From CBDAPI01 sp965248635 (lineage in GTDB: Bacteria; Acidobacteriota; UBA6911; RPQK01; CBDAPI01): DNA of 64,000 nucleotides. The notes beneath the pieces are model-generated. The model was not told the origin of the DNA, ran no database searches, and saw only the letters and a list, made by a program, of their open reading frames with translations. How positions within the stretch are numbered: position 1 is the stretch's first letter; the number at the start of each line of letters is the position of its first letter. The translations under genes were made by a program, and so were the position numbers. Of this stretch, positions 1 to 8,302 are shown one piece after another. The stretch covers positions 3,286,001 to 3,350,000 of the forward strand of contig OZ252114.1 in the NCBI GenBank assembly GCA_965248635.1. Direction: 5' to 3'.

Positions 1-115
1 TCTTGTCATTCACACTCCGTGCTACGCCGAGGGAAGCGCCTCCCGACCCTCTCTGTTCACCGGTCGAGGGGCTGGATATTTCCCTGGCATCCGTCCCTCA
101 GGCGTCGAGCAGATC

Positions 116-268
116 CTATTTCACCTCCCTTACCTCGACGGTGACTTTTTGGATGTTGCCGGTAAAGCGAGTCTCTTCTCGACCGATGCCGATACCTTCG
201 ACCACAGGCGTCTGATTGTCGAGGCCGAGATCTGCGGTCTCATCAGCGGAGAACATCAAGGGATTGTG
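116..268 (-). pseudogene. Out-of-frame C-terminal tail of the arylsulfatase
   Basis: In the frame next to the arylsulfatase stop the sequence reads PLMFSADETADLG and continues to QKVTVEVREVK before stopping at 116. This resembles the beta-strand tail that ends this arylsulfatase group. The annotated frame instead ends in a short unrelated tail (QSLDVLR). Removing one base near 265-275 joins the two. Either the gene has lost its last 50 or so residues or the base is a sequence error. Confidence 0.7.
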
Positions 269-2492
269 TCTTCTCGACACGACCTTCCGCGACGGTGTCC
301 CCATTCACTGAAAGCGTAGCCGTGCCACCCTTTCCGAGGCCGCCACCGTCATAGTCGAAGTCAAGTATGACCGTCGCTGGTCCAGCGGGAATTTTTTGAT
401 TCGCCGCAACCGTATACCGCGAGAGACCCAGAAAATTGTAGGTGTAGGCTGGCTTGCCGTCCTTCATATACAGTGACCAGCCTCCGAAACGCCCACCCTG
501 GGCCAGAATCACACCATTCGCTCCGCCCTCGGGGATCTCGACCTCTGCCGTGATCGTCTTCGACTGGTTCTTCACGTTGATGAAGGTGTTCTCCAGCATG
601 CCGTCCATTCCGGCGTAGAGCGTAAGCGATTTCCGTCCACCCATGACATCCGGACGGCCGGCGAGCGCGGCATTCACACGCTCGATGACACGGTCATCGA
701 TGGGCAGTACGTGATATTTCTCTGCCTCGATCATGAACAGGGCCTGCAGTTCCTCCAGCTTGTCGGGCTGTTCACCGGCCAGATTCCGGGTGAGACTGAA
801 ATCCTCACGGACGTTGTAGAGGTCCCAGATATCCGATTCCAGGGGCTTCTGTTTAAGGGTCTGCCACGGGGCCCGGTGAAGGGTACGGGCCAGCCAGCCA
901 TCGCGATAGATCGCCCGGTTGCCGAACATCTCGAAATACTGTGTGGTGTGCCGTTCCCTGGCCTTGGCATCGTTGAAGGTATAGAGCAGGCTGACACCCT
1001 CGATGGGCGTCTGCGGCGTTCCGTTGACAATCTTGGGTTCCGGAAGACCCGCGGCCTGGAGAATGGTGGGGGCCACGTCGATGACGTGTGAGAACTGGGT
1101 GCGAAGGCCCCCTTTTTCCTCAATGCCATTCGGCCAGTGAATGATCATTCCGTTGCGGGTGCCGCCGAAGTCCGAGGCCACTTGCTTGGTCCATGAGAAT
1201 GGCGAGTCGAAGGCGACGGCCCAGCCGGCGGCCATGTGCGGGAAGGTGTGCGGGCCACCCCACTTATCGATCAACGGGATGAGATCTTCCACTTTCTCGG
1301 TCACGGCGTTGAAGTAGGTCATCTCGTTGTACATGCCGACAAATCCACCCTCGGCACTCGTGCCGTTGTCGCCGGCGATGTAGATGAACAGGGTGTTGTC
1401 CATCTCGCCGATGTCCTCCAACGCCTCCACGAAGCGGCCGATCTCATAATCGATCTGTTCCAGGAATCCGGCAAACACCTCGGCCTGGCGGGCGAACAGC
1501 CGACGATGGCCAGCGGGCAGCGCGTCCCAATCCTTGATTTCTTCCGGCTTCTCGCCCAGTCTGGTTTTTGCCGGGATAATCCCCATTTTCTTCTGGCGTT
1601 CGATCGTCTCCTGCCGAGTCCGGTCCCAGCCCTTGTCGAAGTGGCCCTTGTACCTGTCTGCCCACTCCTTCGGAACATGGTGAGGTGCGTGAACGGCGCC
1701 GGTCGCGTAATACACGAAAAAAGGCTTGTCCGGCGTCATCGACTGCTGAGCTTTCACCCAGTTGATCGTCTGGTTGGTCATGTCGGTGGTGAAATGGTAG
1801 TTCTCTGTCTTCGGAGGAGTGACCCTGGTGACGCCGTCGTAGATCAGCGGATACCACTGATCCGTCTCGCCCCCAATGAAACCGTAGAACTTGTCGAAAC
1901 CCTGATGCGTGGGCCAGCGGTCGAAGGGCCCGGAAACGCTGGTCTCCCAGGCTGCTGTTTCGTGCCACTTGCCAAAGGCAGCGGTGCTGTAACCATTAAG
2001 CCTGAGCATCTCGGCCAACGGCGCCACGCTGTTGGGTACTTGCCCCGTGTTACCAGGGAAGGCTGTCGCGGTCTCCATGATCGAGCCGGTATTTGTGGTG
2101 TGATGGTTCCGACCGGTCTTGAGCGCGTTTCTCGTCGGCGAGCAGAGTGCCGTCGTATGGAAGTTGTTGTACCGCAGGCCCGCTGCGGCGAGCCTGTCGA
2201 GGGTCGGTGTCTGGATGGGACCGCCGAACGTGCTGGGTCCGCCGAAGCCTATGTCGTCGATCAATACGATCACGACGTTGGGGGCGTTGTCGGGTGCCTT
2301 CACCTCGAACCGCGGCGGCGGTTTCGCGTTACGCGCGTCCAGCTCGCTGTAGGTCGGTCGGTCGGTCGGTCGGTCGGGTTCCGGAATTGGTAGGACCGAG
2401 CGATCGAGCTTCTCCTGTGTGGAAGCCAACCCGACCAAACCGGCGAGAAGAGCCACCGCCGTGCAGGTCGTTTTAAAGATTGAGTGCTTCAT
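243..2492 (-). CDS. Secreted type I arylsulfatase (C-terminus shifted out of frame)
   Basis: Hydrolyses sulfate esters, probably of sulfated polysaccharides, outside the cytoplasm. The start is set at 2492, where GGAG lies just upstream and a signal peptide begins (MKHSIFKTTC, hydrophobic to about residue 24); an in-frame upstream start would add 36 residues before it. The metal-site Asp pair is near residues 79-80 (LIDDIGFGG). The sulfatase signature CSPTRNALKTG starts at Cys117, the residue converted to formylglycine in this family. The alkaline-phosphatase-like fold and the long C-terminal part match full-length family members. The frame stops at 243, but family-like sequence continues in another frame to 116 (separate entry), so one base appears to be inserted near 265-275. 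A GGTC tetranucleotide tract lies in the linker after the signal peptide. No activating enzyme is intact nearby; a decayed FGE-like fragment is at 25.5 kb. Confidence 0.9.
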   Translation of the reverse strand: MKHSIFKTTCTAVALLAGLVGLASTQEKLDRSVLPIPEPDRPTDRPTYSELDARNAKPPPRFEVKAPDNAPNVVIVLIDDIGFGGPSTFGGPIQTPTLDRLAAAGLRYNNFHTTALCSPTRNALKTGRNHHTTNTGSIMETATAFPGNTGQVPNSVAPLAEMLRLNGYSTAAFGKWHETAAWETSVSGPFDRWPTHQGFDKFYGFIGGETDQWYPLIYDGVTRVTPPKTENYHFTTDMTNQTINWVKAQQSMTPDKPFFVYYATGAVHAPHHVPKEWADRYKGHFDKGWDRTRQETIERQKKMGIIPAKTRLGEKPEEIKDWDALPAGHRRLFARQAEVFAGFLEQIDYEIGRFVEALEDIGEMDNTLFIYIAGDNGTSAEGGFVGMYNEMTYFNAVTEKVEDLIPLIDKWGGPHTFPHMAAGWAVAFDSPFSWTKQVASDFGGTRNGMIIHWPNGIEEKGGLRTQFSHVIDVAPTILQAAGLPEPKIVNGTPQTPIEGVSLLYTFNDAKARERHTTQYFEMFGNRAIYRDGWLARTLHRAPWQTLKQKPLESDIWDLYNVREDFSLTRNLAGEQPDKLEELQALFMIEAEKYHVLPIDDRVIERVNAALAGRPDVMGGRKSLTLYAGMDGMLENTFINVKNQSKTITAEVEIPEGGANGVILAQGGRFGGWSLYMKDGKPAYTYNFLGLSRYTVAANQKIPAGPATVILDFDYDGGGLGKGGTATLSVNGDTVAEGRVEKTQSLDVLR
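2352..2377. repeat. GGTC tetranucleotide tract (6 copies plus GG) inside the arylsulfatase
   Basis: Six perfect GGTC units start at 2352. On the coding strand they encode the DRPTDRPT stretch in the linker between signal peptide and sulfatase domain. Because the unit is 4 bp, gain or loss of one copy would shift the frame before the catalytic Cys. Confidence 0.85.
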
Positions 2493-2669
2493 ATTCTCCT
2501 CTCGGTTTGTGAAGTGCCAGCCAACATGGATCGAACGGGAGAGCTCTCGGCAGAAGTCCTCTGCCTGGTGCTCCTCTAGAGGGCCGAATCTTCTTCTCAC
2601 TTTATCTACTTCGGAGGCAAGGTATTGCCGCGATTACGGCGTTGAAAAGCCAAAGCATGACCTTGATCT

Positions 2670-2841
2670 TTAATGGAAGCTCCATTTTTGATGCCAGTCA
2701 GTCGTCCGATCGTAGAGTTTGGTGGTTCGAGGGCTCTCATGGTCTGCCATGATCTGAGCGTTCTCAAGGGTGCCACCATTTTCCAGGTAGGCGGTAATAC
2801 CTGTGGTCCGCAGAGTGTGGCAGGAGGTGGATGAGGGGAGT
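2670..2841 (-). pseudogene. Tyrosine recombinase (phage-type integrase) C-terminal fragment
   Basis: Reverse-strand translation gives CHTLRTTGITAYLENGG, then ADHESPRTTKLYDRT, ending at a stop at 2670. This is the characteristic end of XerC/XerD-type recombinases: the H-x-x-R box, then the catalytic Tyr in KLYDRT. Only about 55 residues remain. The 5' side is cut off exactly where the 73-bp mobile-element derivative begins at 2842. It lies upstream of the arylsulfatase start and is not expected to be functional. Similar fragments occur at 11563 and 23410. Confidence 0.75.
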
Positions 2842-2914
2842 TGTCCCTACCAAGAACTTCAGGCTGCGCTGAGCATCAATGATTTCAAGGGCTATGAGGT
2901 TTTTGGTAGGCACA
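2842..2914. mobile_element. 73-bp MITE-like deletion derivative of the IS at 8863-10169
   Basis: It begins TGTCCCTACCAAGAACTTCA and ends with the complement of TGTGCCTACCAAAAACCTCA, matching the right and left ends of the full IS. About 48 bp of the IS left end is retained almost unchanged, joined to about 20 bp of the right end; the transposase gene is missing. The element could be moved in trans by the full copy. One edge truncates a recombinase fragment and the other is 2 bp from the ankyrin gene stop codon. Confidence 0.8.
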
Positions 2915-2916
2915 GG

Positions 2917-4602
2917 TCACTGATTTGCCGCCTCAGCTAACAGGCGCGCAACATCTGAATGGCCTCCCGCCACCGCCATTCTGAGCGCCGTCAAACCCAA
3001 ATCGTGTTTTGCGGTGGGGTCTGCCCCTTGATCCAGCAACGCTTGAACAACTTCAAGATGGCCCTTAGAGGCCGCCTGCATCAGACTGGTCCAGCCGTCA
3101 AGGGTCGTCTCATCAACTGAAGCACCGGCGACAAGTAGGCTGCGCACGACCTCCGTTTTCCCCTCTCGAGCGGCCAGCATCAGGGCCGTCCAGCCATTAT
3201 TGTCCTTGTCGTTTGCGGACGCACCCTTGGCCAACAGGACTTCCATGATTTCGGTGTGGCCTCCCAAGGCAGCGAACATTAAGGCGGTCCCTCCATCCTT
3301 AGTCTTGACATTCACCGCCGCCCCCTTCTTCATCAGTGCCTCCACGATTCCAGCGTGGCCTTTGGACAGCGCCAGCAGAAGGGCCGTTCTGCCGTCCTGG
3401 GCTCTTGCATTGACCGCGGCTCCCTTCGCCAGCAGTGTCCGAACGATATCGATTTGGCCTTGGGACACCGCCAGCATCAAAGCCGTCCCACCATCCTCGG
3501 TCCTGGCGTTTACTTGGAGACCCTTGTGGGAGAGAAGGAATTGCGCAACATCAGTGCGGCCCTCACCTATGGCCATGAGCAAGGCCGTCCACCCGTCACT
3601 TGTCCTGGCATTCACGTCAATCCGGTCTGCCAGCAGGACGTCGACCGCTTCGGTGTGACCGGCTACGGCCGCATGCATCAGGGCGGTGCGTTCGAAGCTG
3701 TCTTTGCCATTCACCCAATGTTGCCATGAGATCGGCCAACGCTCCTTGGCATTGGCCACAAGGAGCCGCACTGCCTCGGCTTGACCATTCATCGCAGCCC
3801 ATATCAAGGCCGTCCTGCCACCCGTGTCGCGAAGGCCCGCATCCGCTCCATTCGCTAACAACGCCTCGATTGCGTCTGTGTAGCCGTCGGCTGCCGTCCG
3901 CATCAAGGCCGTCCCCCCGTCGCTGGTCTTCACATTTGTGCTCGCACCGGAAGCAAGCAAAAGCCGCACCGTTTCGGTATGCCCTTTCATTGCGGCCGCC
4001 ATCAAGCCCGTCCGGTTCGCATCGGTCTTGAGATTTACATCGGCGCCTTCGGCCAACAAGACACTCACGGTGCTGGTATGCCCACTCTCCGCCGCATGCA
4101 TCAGCACCGTCGCGCCGTCATTCGTTAGCGCATTCACGTCCATGCCCCTGGCGAGGAAGAACTGTACGATTTCAGTATGTCCTTCCGAGGCCGCAAACGT
4201 CAGAGCAGTCAAGCCATCTTCGGTCTGGGCCGAAATCTCAGCACCTCCGGCCAGTAGAGCTGCTGCTGCCATGTGGCCCTTGGTTGCCGCGAACATCAAA
4301 GCTGTCCTGCCATTCTCGGTCTTTCGACTCGCATCAGCGCCGCCAGCCAGCAGGGCCTGTACTACCTCGGTGAAGCCCGCCTCGGCTGCAACCATCAGCA
4401 CAGTCCGCCCGTCAGCGGTCTCCAAGTTCACGCTAACCCCTTTGGTGAGCAAGGTCTGCACTGCTGCTGCGTCGGCCTCTTCTACCGCTGTAACAAAATC
4501 CCCATCAACGTCACCTGAACAACCGGAGAGCGAGAAAAGGAGGATGGCGAGTGCCAACAAACTCACGAGAAATGGATCGCGTCCTACACACTTTCGTAAC
4601 AT
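2917..4602 (-). CDS. Ankyrin-repeat lipoprotein
   Basis: The 561-residue protein begins with a basic and hydrophobic signal ending in the lipobox LSGC (about residues 25-28), so it should be lipid-anchored at the envelope. The rest is about 16 tandem ankyrin repeats of about 33 residues (DGxTALMxAAxxGHTEVVxxLLxxGA type) running from about residue 33 to the C-terminus. One repeat near residue 290 carries an insertion containing PISWQHWVNGKD. No catalytic domain is visible; ankyrin arrays bind proteins, and the partner is unknown. A GAGGA ribosome site precedes the start at 4602. The last repeat runs almost to the end, and the stop is 2 bp from a mobile-element remnant, so the 3' end may have been altered. 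Confidence 0.9.
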   Translation of the reverse strand: MLRKCVGRDPFLVSLLALAILLFSLSGCSGDVDGDFVTAVEEADAAAVQTLLTKGVSVNLETADGRTVLMVAAEAGFTEVVQALLAGGADASRKTENGRTALMFAATKGHMAAAALLAGGAEISAQTEDGLTALTFAASEGHTEIVQFFLARGMDVNALTNDGATVLMHAAESGHTSTVSVLLAEGADVNLKTDANRTGLMAAAMKGHTETVRLLLASGASTNVKTSDGGTALMRTAADGYTDAIEALLANGADAGLRDTGGRTALIWAAMNGQAEAVRLLVANAKERWPISWQHWVNGKDSFERTALMHAAVAGHTEAVDVLLADRIDVNARTSDGWTALLMAIGEGRTDVAQFLLSHKGLQVNARTEDGGTALMLAVSQGQIDIVRTLLAKGAAVNARAQDGRTALLLALSKGHAGIVEALMKKGAAVNVKTKDGGTALMFAALGGHTEIMEVLLAKGASANDKDNNGWTALMLAAREGKTEVVRSLLVAGASVDETTLDGWTSLMQAASKGHLEVVQALLDQGADPTAKHDLGLTALRMAVAGGHSDVARLLAEAANQ

Positions 4603-4933
4603 CAGCTTTCCTCAATCTAGGCAATGCTACTCCTTCGTGAGATGCGGGGCTAGCTAGTGAACGCGCCATGAGGTTCTCCCGCCTATTGGGACCCTGACTC
4701 AGACCAGGATCGGGGGTTCCTCTGGCCGTTGGAGCGACGGCTCTTTTTTTCGTCCAGCTTCGACCCTGTCAGAACATTGCTGTTTACCCCAATAGTCCCG
4801 AGTAACGCTTTCTCAGGAGAAGGAGTAGGACAGATACACCCCGGCGCAAGTAACGAATATGGTCAAGCAGAACCCAGCCCACCGTGCACAGGCGCCACAG
4901 GTCCTGACACTCCCCTGCCGGGTCCCGATGCGG
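4603..4933. other. Gene-free interval
   Basis: About 330 bp between the divergent 5' end of the ankyrin gene and the 3' end of the sialidase gene. No credible gene, hairpin terminator or repeat was recognised. Confidence 0.5.
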
Positions 4934-6190
4934 CTATATTCCCGAATCAACGAACTCCCCGTCGAAGCGCGTGAAGGTTATGAACTGGTAGCCGTCACTC
5001 ACACCGCGCTCCCAGAGCACACCTACGGTCTTGTCTTTGAGAATGGTGATGTCTGAATAAGCAGCCAACCCGTCGTAGATGACGTGCTCTTTCCGGAAGG
5101 TCTGGCCCTCGTCGTAGCTGACGCGCAGAACGAGGTGCTTACGGCCTGGACCGGTAGGGCCGGTCCAGAGGATGCGGTCGCGGTCGTCACCTGCGGCGTG
5201 CAGCGTGTAGCGTTCGATCGAAGTACACACGGGCGTGACCTTCTGGCCTGGAACGGGAGTGGGCCAAGTCTCTCCGGCGTCGGCGCTGACAGCGAGCCAT
5301 CGGTGAGCGCCCCCCCCTTGGCGGGCGTCCATCATGACCGCGCCGTCCGACAGTTCGACGACCTGGTTCTCGTTGGTGAGTGCGCGAACCAAGGCGCTGC
5401 GCCGCCAGGTCGAGCCATGATCGTCGCTGTACATGACATAGGCCCGCATGAAATGGATCCGTCCGCTGTAATCGCCGACGGCGCCCTGCACGTAGTAGGT
5501 GTCTGGCTTCATCGCCGAGGGAACGATCAGGCGTCCGCCGCGGGTCTGAATCGCGCCTCCGGGTCGGGGGAACATCGCGCCCCAATCTTCGTAGTCACGG
5601 CTTGCACGAGTGAGGTCACGCGCCTCCGACCAGGTCTCACCGTTGTCTTCGCTGTACCGGGTCCACGTTTGGTTGTTCGACGTTCCGGGTTGCGAAAGCT
5701 CGGTGCCGGAAGCGGGCTCCCACCGGTTGTAGAAAGATCCAGACCCAGGCCGTATCGCGGTCGGTGACCGGGGTTGGATTGGCGGCAGACCATCCCTCAC
5801 CGGGGTCGTCCAGGGATGACCAGGGATGACCAGGGATGACCAGGGATGACCAGGGATGACCAGGGATGACCAGGGATGACCAGGGATGACCAGGGATGAC
5901 CAGGGATGACCAGGGATGACCAGGGATGACCAGGTTGCACCTCGGTCGCTGCTCCGCTTCAAGACCAGGTCGATATCGCCGCCGCTGGGGTCGTGGCGGT
6001 TTTCTCTGCGGCCCTCCGCGAAGGCGATGAGAGAGCCGTCGGGCGCTGTTGCGACAGCCGGAATGCGGAAGGTGTGATAGCCCTCCGTGCCCGATTGGAA
6101 GACATCGACGCTGGTGAATAGCGGCTCGGCCGCTGCAGTTGTTGAAAGGACGAGAAACGACACGCCTAGCAGCTGGGTGCGAATCGTCAT
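4934..6190 (-). CDS. Secreted exo-sialidase (BNR/Asp-box family) with slippage-altered segment
   Basis: Predicted to cleave terminal sialic acids from glycans. A signal peptide (to TTAAAEP, about residue 22) is followed by the substrate-carboxylate motif FRIP (about residue 42). Five Asp-boxes typical of the six-bladed propeller follow: SSDRGATW, SEDNGETW, SDDHGSTW, SADAGETW and SYDEGQTF. Directly after the first Asp-box, twelve 10-bp repeats encode WSSLVIPGHP-type decapeptides absent from the family. The next 26 or so codons are in a shifted frame: the alternative frame gives the expected NPTPVTDRDTAWVWIF. One extra base at about 5733-5735 returns the protein to the correct frame at FYNRWEP. 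The enzyme therefore carries a foreign insert plus a scrambled strand near the active site and may be inactive or variable. Confidence 0.85.
   Translation of the reverse strand: MTIRTQLLGVSFLVLSTTAAAEPLFTSVDVFQSGTEGYHTFRIPAVATAPDGSLIAFAEGRRENRHDPSGGDIDLVLKRSSDRGATWSSLVIPGHPWSSLVIPGHPWSSLVIPGHPWSSLVIPGHPWTTPVRDGLPPIQPRSPTAIRPGSGSFYNRWEPASGTELSQPGTSNNQTWTRYSEDNGETWSEARDLTRASRDYEDWGAMFPRPGGAIQTRGGRLIVPSAMKPDTYYVQGAVGDYSGRIHFMRAYVMYSDDHGSTWRRSALVRALTNENQVVELSDGAVMMDARQGGGAHRWLAVSADAGETWPTPVPGQKVTPVCTSIERYTLHAAGDDRDRILWTGPTGPGRKHLVLRVSYDEGQTFRKEHVIYDGLAAYSDITILKDKTVGVLWERGVSDGYQFITFTRFDGEFVDSGI
5811..5934. repeat. 12 perfect copies of a 10-bp tandem repeat in the sialidase gene
   Basis: The unit CAGGGATGAC is repeated 12 times without mismatch, followed by CAGG. 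Ten is not a multiple of three, so each gain or loss of a unit changes the reading frame. Three units encode ten residues. There are no spacers, so it is not CRISPR-like. Confidence 0.97.
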
Positions 6191-6550
6191 GGTGACTCCT
6201 TGTGTGAAGATTCTCTAATCGAACGATGGCTTAGTGTACGGGAGTCGTAGACCGGGTTGCAAAGGCCGCCGAGCACCTTTAGCAAGCGGTGGTTGCCCAA
6301 GAGACGGCGGCATTGTCCGGCGTGTCCCACTGTCACACAGGGAAAAAGCGTCCAAAAAGCAAAGCTCTAAGACCATATCGCTTCCCTCCCAGAAGATGAT
6401 GTTTATTTGCTTGTGACAGACTTTTCAAGACGCTTCACAGCCCTTGTGAGGCTAGCAACGCCAAACCGGGTCCGTAAATTCCTGCTAAACCCCACAAAAG
6501 TGCTTTTTCTGACCAGCCTCTATACGGCGCCTTCCAGGAACGTTGTCATC
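6191..6550. other. Gene-free interval
   Basis: About 360 bp between the sialidase start and the 3' end of the oxidoreductase gene. Short open frames here lack coding character. The sialidase promoter should lie near 6191-6260; no clear motif was identified. Confidence 0.45.
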
Positions 6551-7873
6551 TCAGGAACGACGAAGGAGTTCGCTTGACCAGTGTTTGCGGTACTCCCGTG
6601 AGACCAGGCGGTTCGCCTCAGGGTCATCGACGATAGTTTCCGTCCTGCCATCAAAATGGACAGTGCGTCCGGTCCGGGCCACGATGTTCCCCAGATGGCA
6701 GAGAGTCGCCGCCATGTGTCCCACTTCAATGTCCGCGTTGGGCCGTCGACGGGAACGGATGCAGTTAATGAAATTCTGGTAGTGTGACTCCCCGTTGAGA
6801 CTCCAGGTTGTCTCCTTCGATTCCCAATCTTCTCGTTCCAGACTGACCACCTTACCCTTCTCATCGAAGACTCGGAAAGCCTCGCCCTGTTCCGCAGAAA
6901 GGGTAGCGTACCCGTCTGTTCCGTAAACTGCGATTCCATTTTCCGCTTCATCCATCATGTAACTGTTCCACAGGCGCTGTTCAAACATAATGACCTGGTC
7001 TTTATAGTTGTAAGTGACATTCTGGGTGTCTGGAGTCTGTTGGTCGTCGTCGAAAAACAGCTTCCTTCCCATGCCACTGACCTCCGTCGGGTGGTCAACG
7101 CCCAGCGCCCAACAGCCAAGGTCGAGCCAGTGAGAACCATCGTTTGCGATGTCACCGGCACCATAATGCCAGTGCCAGTTGTAGGAATGGTGGAAACGAT
7201 TCCGGTTAAATGGGAGCATCGGTACGGGTCCCGTCCAGATGTCATAATTTACGCCGGAAGGCACGGGTTCGTCCTCCTTGTGCCCGATATTCCCTCGCAG
7301 CTGCGTATTCCATAGTTTGGCCATGAGCAAACGGCCGATTTTCCCTGACTGGACGTAGTCGATGAAGTGCCGCGTGACGCTGCTGCTCCGTCGCTGCGTC
7401 CCGACCTGCACGATTCGGTTGTTGCGTCTGGCTGCCTTCACCGCCAGTCGCCCTTCTCGGATGTTGTGGGAGATCGGCTTTTCCACGTAAACATCTTTTC
7501 CTGCCTCACAGGCCAGGATCGCGGCGGCGGAATGCCAGAAAACGGGAGTTGCAACGATGACCGCATCGACGGTCTGATCATCCAGGACGCGGCGGATGTC
7601 ATCCACCAGCTTGGGAGTCCTGCCCTTCTTTTCTTCTATGACCTTTGTTGCCGGACCCACCACGCTCGGGTCCACGTCACAGATATAAGGCATGTCCACA
7701 TCGGGCAGCGTTGCGAAATAACGCGTCAGCCAGGTGCCTCGCCCGCGAACTCCCATCATGGCGATGGTGACCTTATTGTTGGCCGAGACACGGGGTGTGG
7801 CCGCTGCCGTCTTTATTACTGCAGAGCTCAAAACAGCTCCACTGGCTGATTTCAAAAAATTTCTTCTGCGCAT
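6551..7873 (-). CDS. Tat-exported Gfo/Idh/MocA family oxidoreductase
   Basis: A 440-residue protein starting MRRRNFLKSASGAV, a twin-arginine-like signal, so it is probably exported folded with its nicotinamide cofactor. After a short linker comes the Rossmann strand TIAMMGVRGRG with the glycine-rich turn (about residues 35-45). EKPISHN (about residue 133) is the family's cofactor and catalytic EKP motif. The C-terminal half is the alpha/beta substrate domain (YDIWTGPVPMLPFNRNRFH, HWLDLGCWAL). This exported type is common in Planctomycetes and Acidobacteriota and is thought to act on sugars or polyols; the substrate cannot be read from sequence. Its 5' flank abuts the tRNA-Lys-like repeat at 7935-8077. 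Confidence 0.88.
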   Translation of the reverse strand: MRRRNFLKSASGAVLSSAVIKTAAATPRVSANNKVTIAMMGVRGRGTWLTRYFATLPDVDMPYICDVDPSVVGPATKVIEEKKGRTPKLVDDIRRVLDDQTVDAVIVATPVFWHSAAAILACEAGKDVYVEKPISHNIREGRLAVKAARRNNRIVQVGTQRRSSSVTRHFIDYVQSGKIGRLLMAKLWNTQLRGNIGHKEDEPVPSGVNYDIWTGPVPMLPFNRNRFHHSYNWHWHYGAGDIANDGSHWLDLGCWALGVDHPTEVSGMGRKLFFDDDQQTPDTQNVTYNYKDQVIMFEQRLWNSYMMDEAENGIAVYGTDGYATLSAEQGEAFRVFDEKGKVVSLEREDWESKETTWSLNGESHYQNFINCIRSRRRPNADIEVGHMAATLCHLGNIVARTGRTVHFDGRTETIVDDPEANRLVSREYRKHWSSELLRRS

Positions 7874-7934
7874 AGAAACCTCCTGGTTGAGAAAGTGCGA
7901 GCCATGGAACCTCGCCCTTTCTCGCTTTAAGGCG

Positions 7935-8077
7935 AGTGAAGCAACCCGCGTTTGTTACCCAGATAGTTACCCAGGAGCAAAAAAGGCCGCTTTTTCGGGC
8001 GGACTAAAATCCTGTAAGTCCTTTTGAATGAATGGTGAGCCGCGCTGGGCCCGAACCAGCGACCCTCTGCTTAAAAG
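7935..8077. repeat. Direct repeat with partial tRNA-Lys 3' end (att-like site, left copy)
   Basis: This 143-bp block aligns without gaps, at roughly 80 percent identity by eye, to 24610-24752. Bases 8033-8077 repeat the 3' 45 nt of tRNA-Lys (CCA end, T-arm, variable loop and part of the anticodon arm) with two visible mismatches. The match stops inside the anticodon arm, so this is not a functional tRNA. Partial tRNA 3' ends of this kind are the usual product of integration by tRNA-targeting tyrosine recombinases. The remainder to 8302 holds no recognisable gene. Confidence 0.75.
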
Positions 8078-8302
8078 AGGGCCCCAGGCGAGCTTCACAA
8101 CCTCCTCATTATCAGTAACTTACGGGAATTACTGGACTTATCGGAATGGCAATTTTGGCTGATTTTCCTCAATTGTCGAAAGTAGCGGGCAATTTTCTCA
8201 CACACAAACAACCCAGTAACGCTCGGATAGCACTCGGGAAACTGGGGCCGCGGGTATATCTGCTCGTAACCTAGCTCCAGGAAGTCCCGGACTCAGAAAC
8301 GC

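Noticed and set aside
1236..2393. A 385-codon forward open frame
   Set aside because: It lies antisense within the arylsulfatase gene, and its translation shows no recognisable domain.
5811..5934. Regular repeats considered as a CRISPR array
   Set aside because: The 10-bp units are contiguous with no spacers; it is a simple tandem array within a coding gene.
8033..8077. A second tRNA-Lys gene
   Set aside because: Only the 3' 45 nt are present; the D-arm, acceptor 5' strand and part of the anticodon arm are missing.
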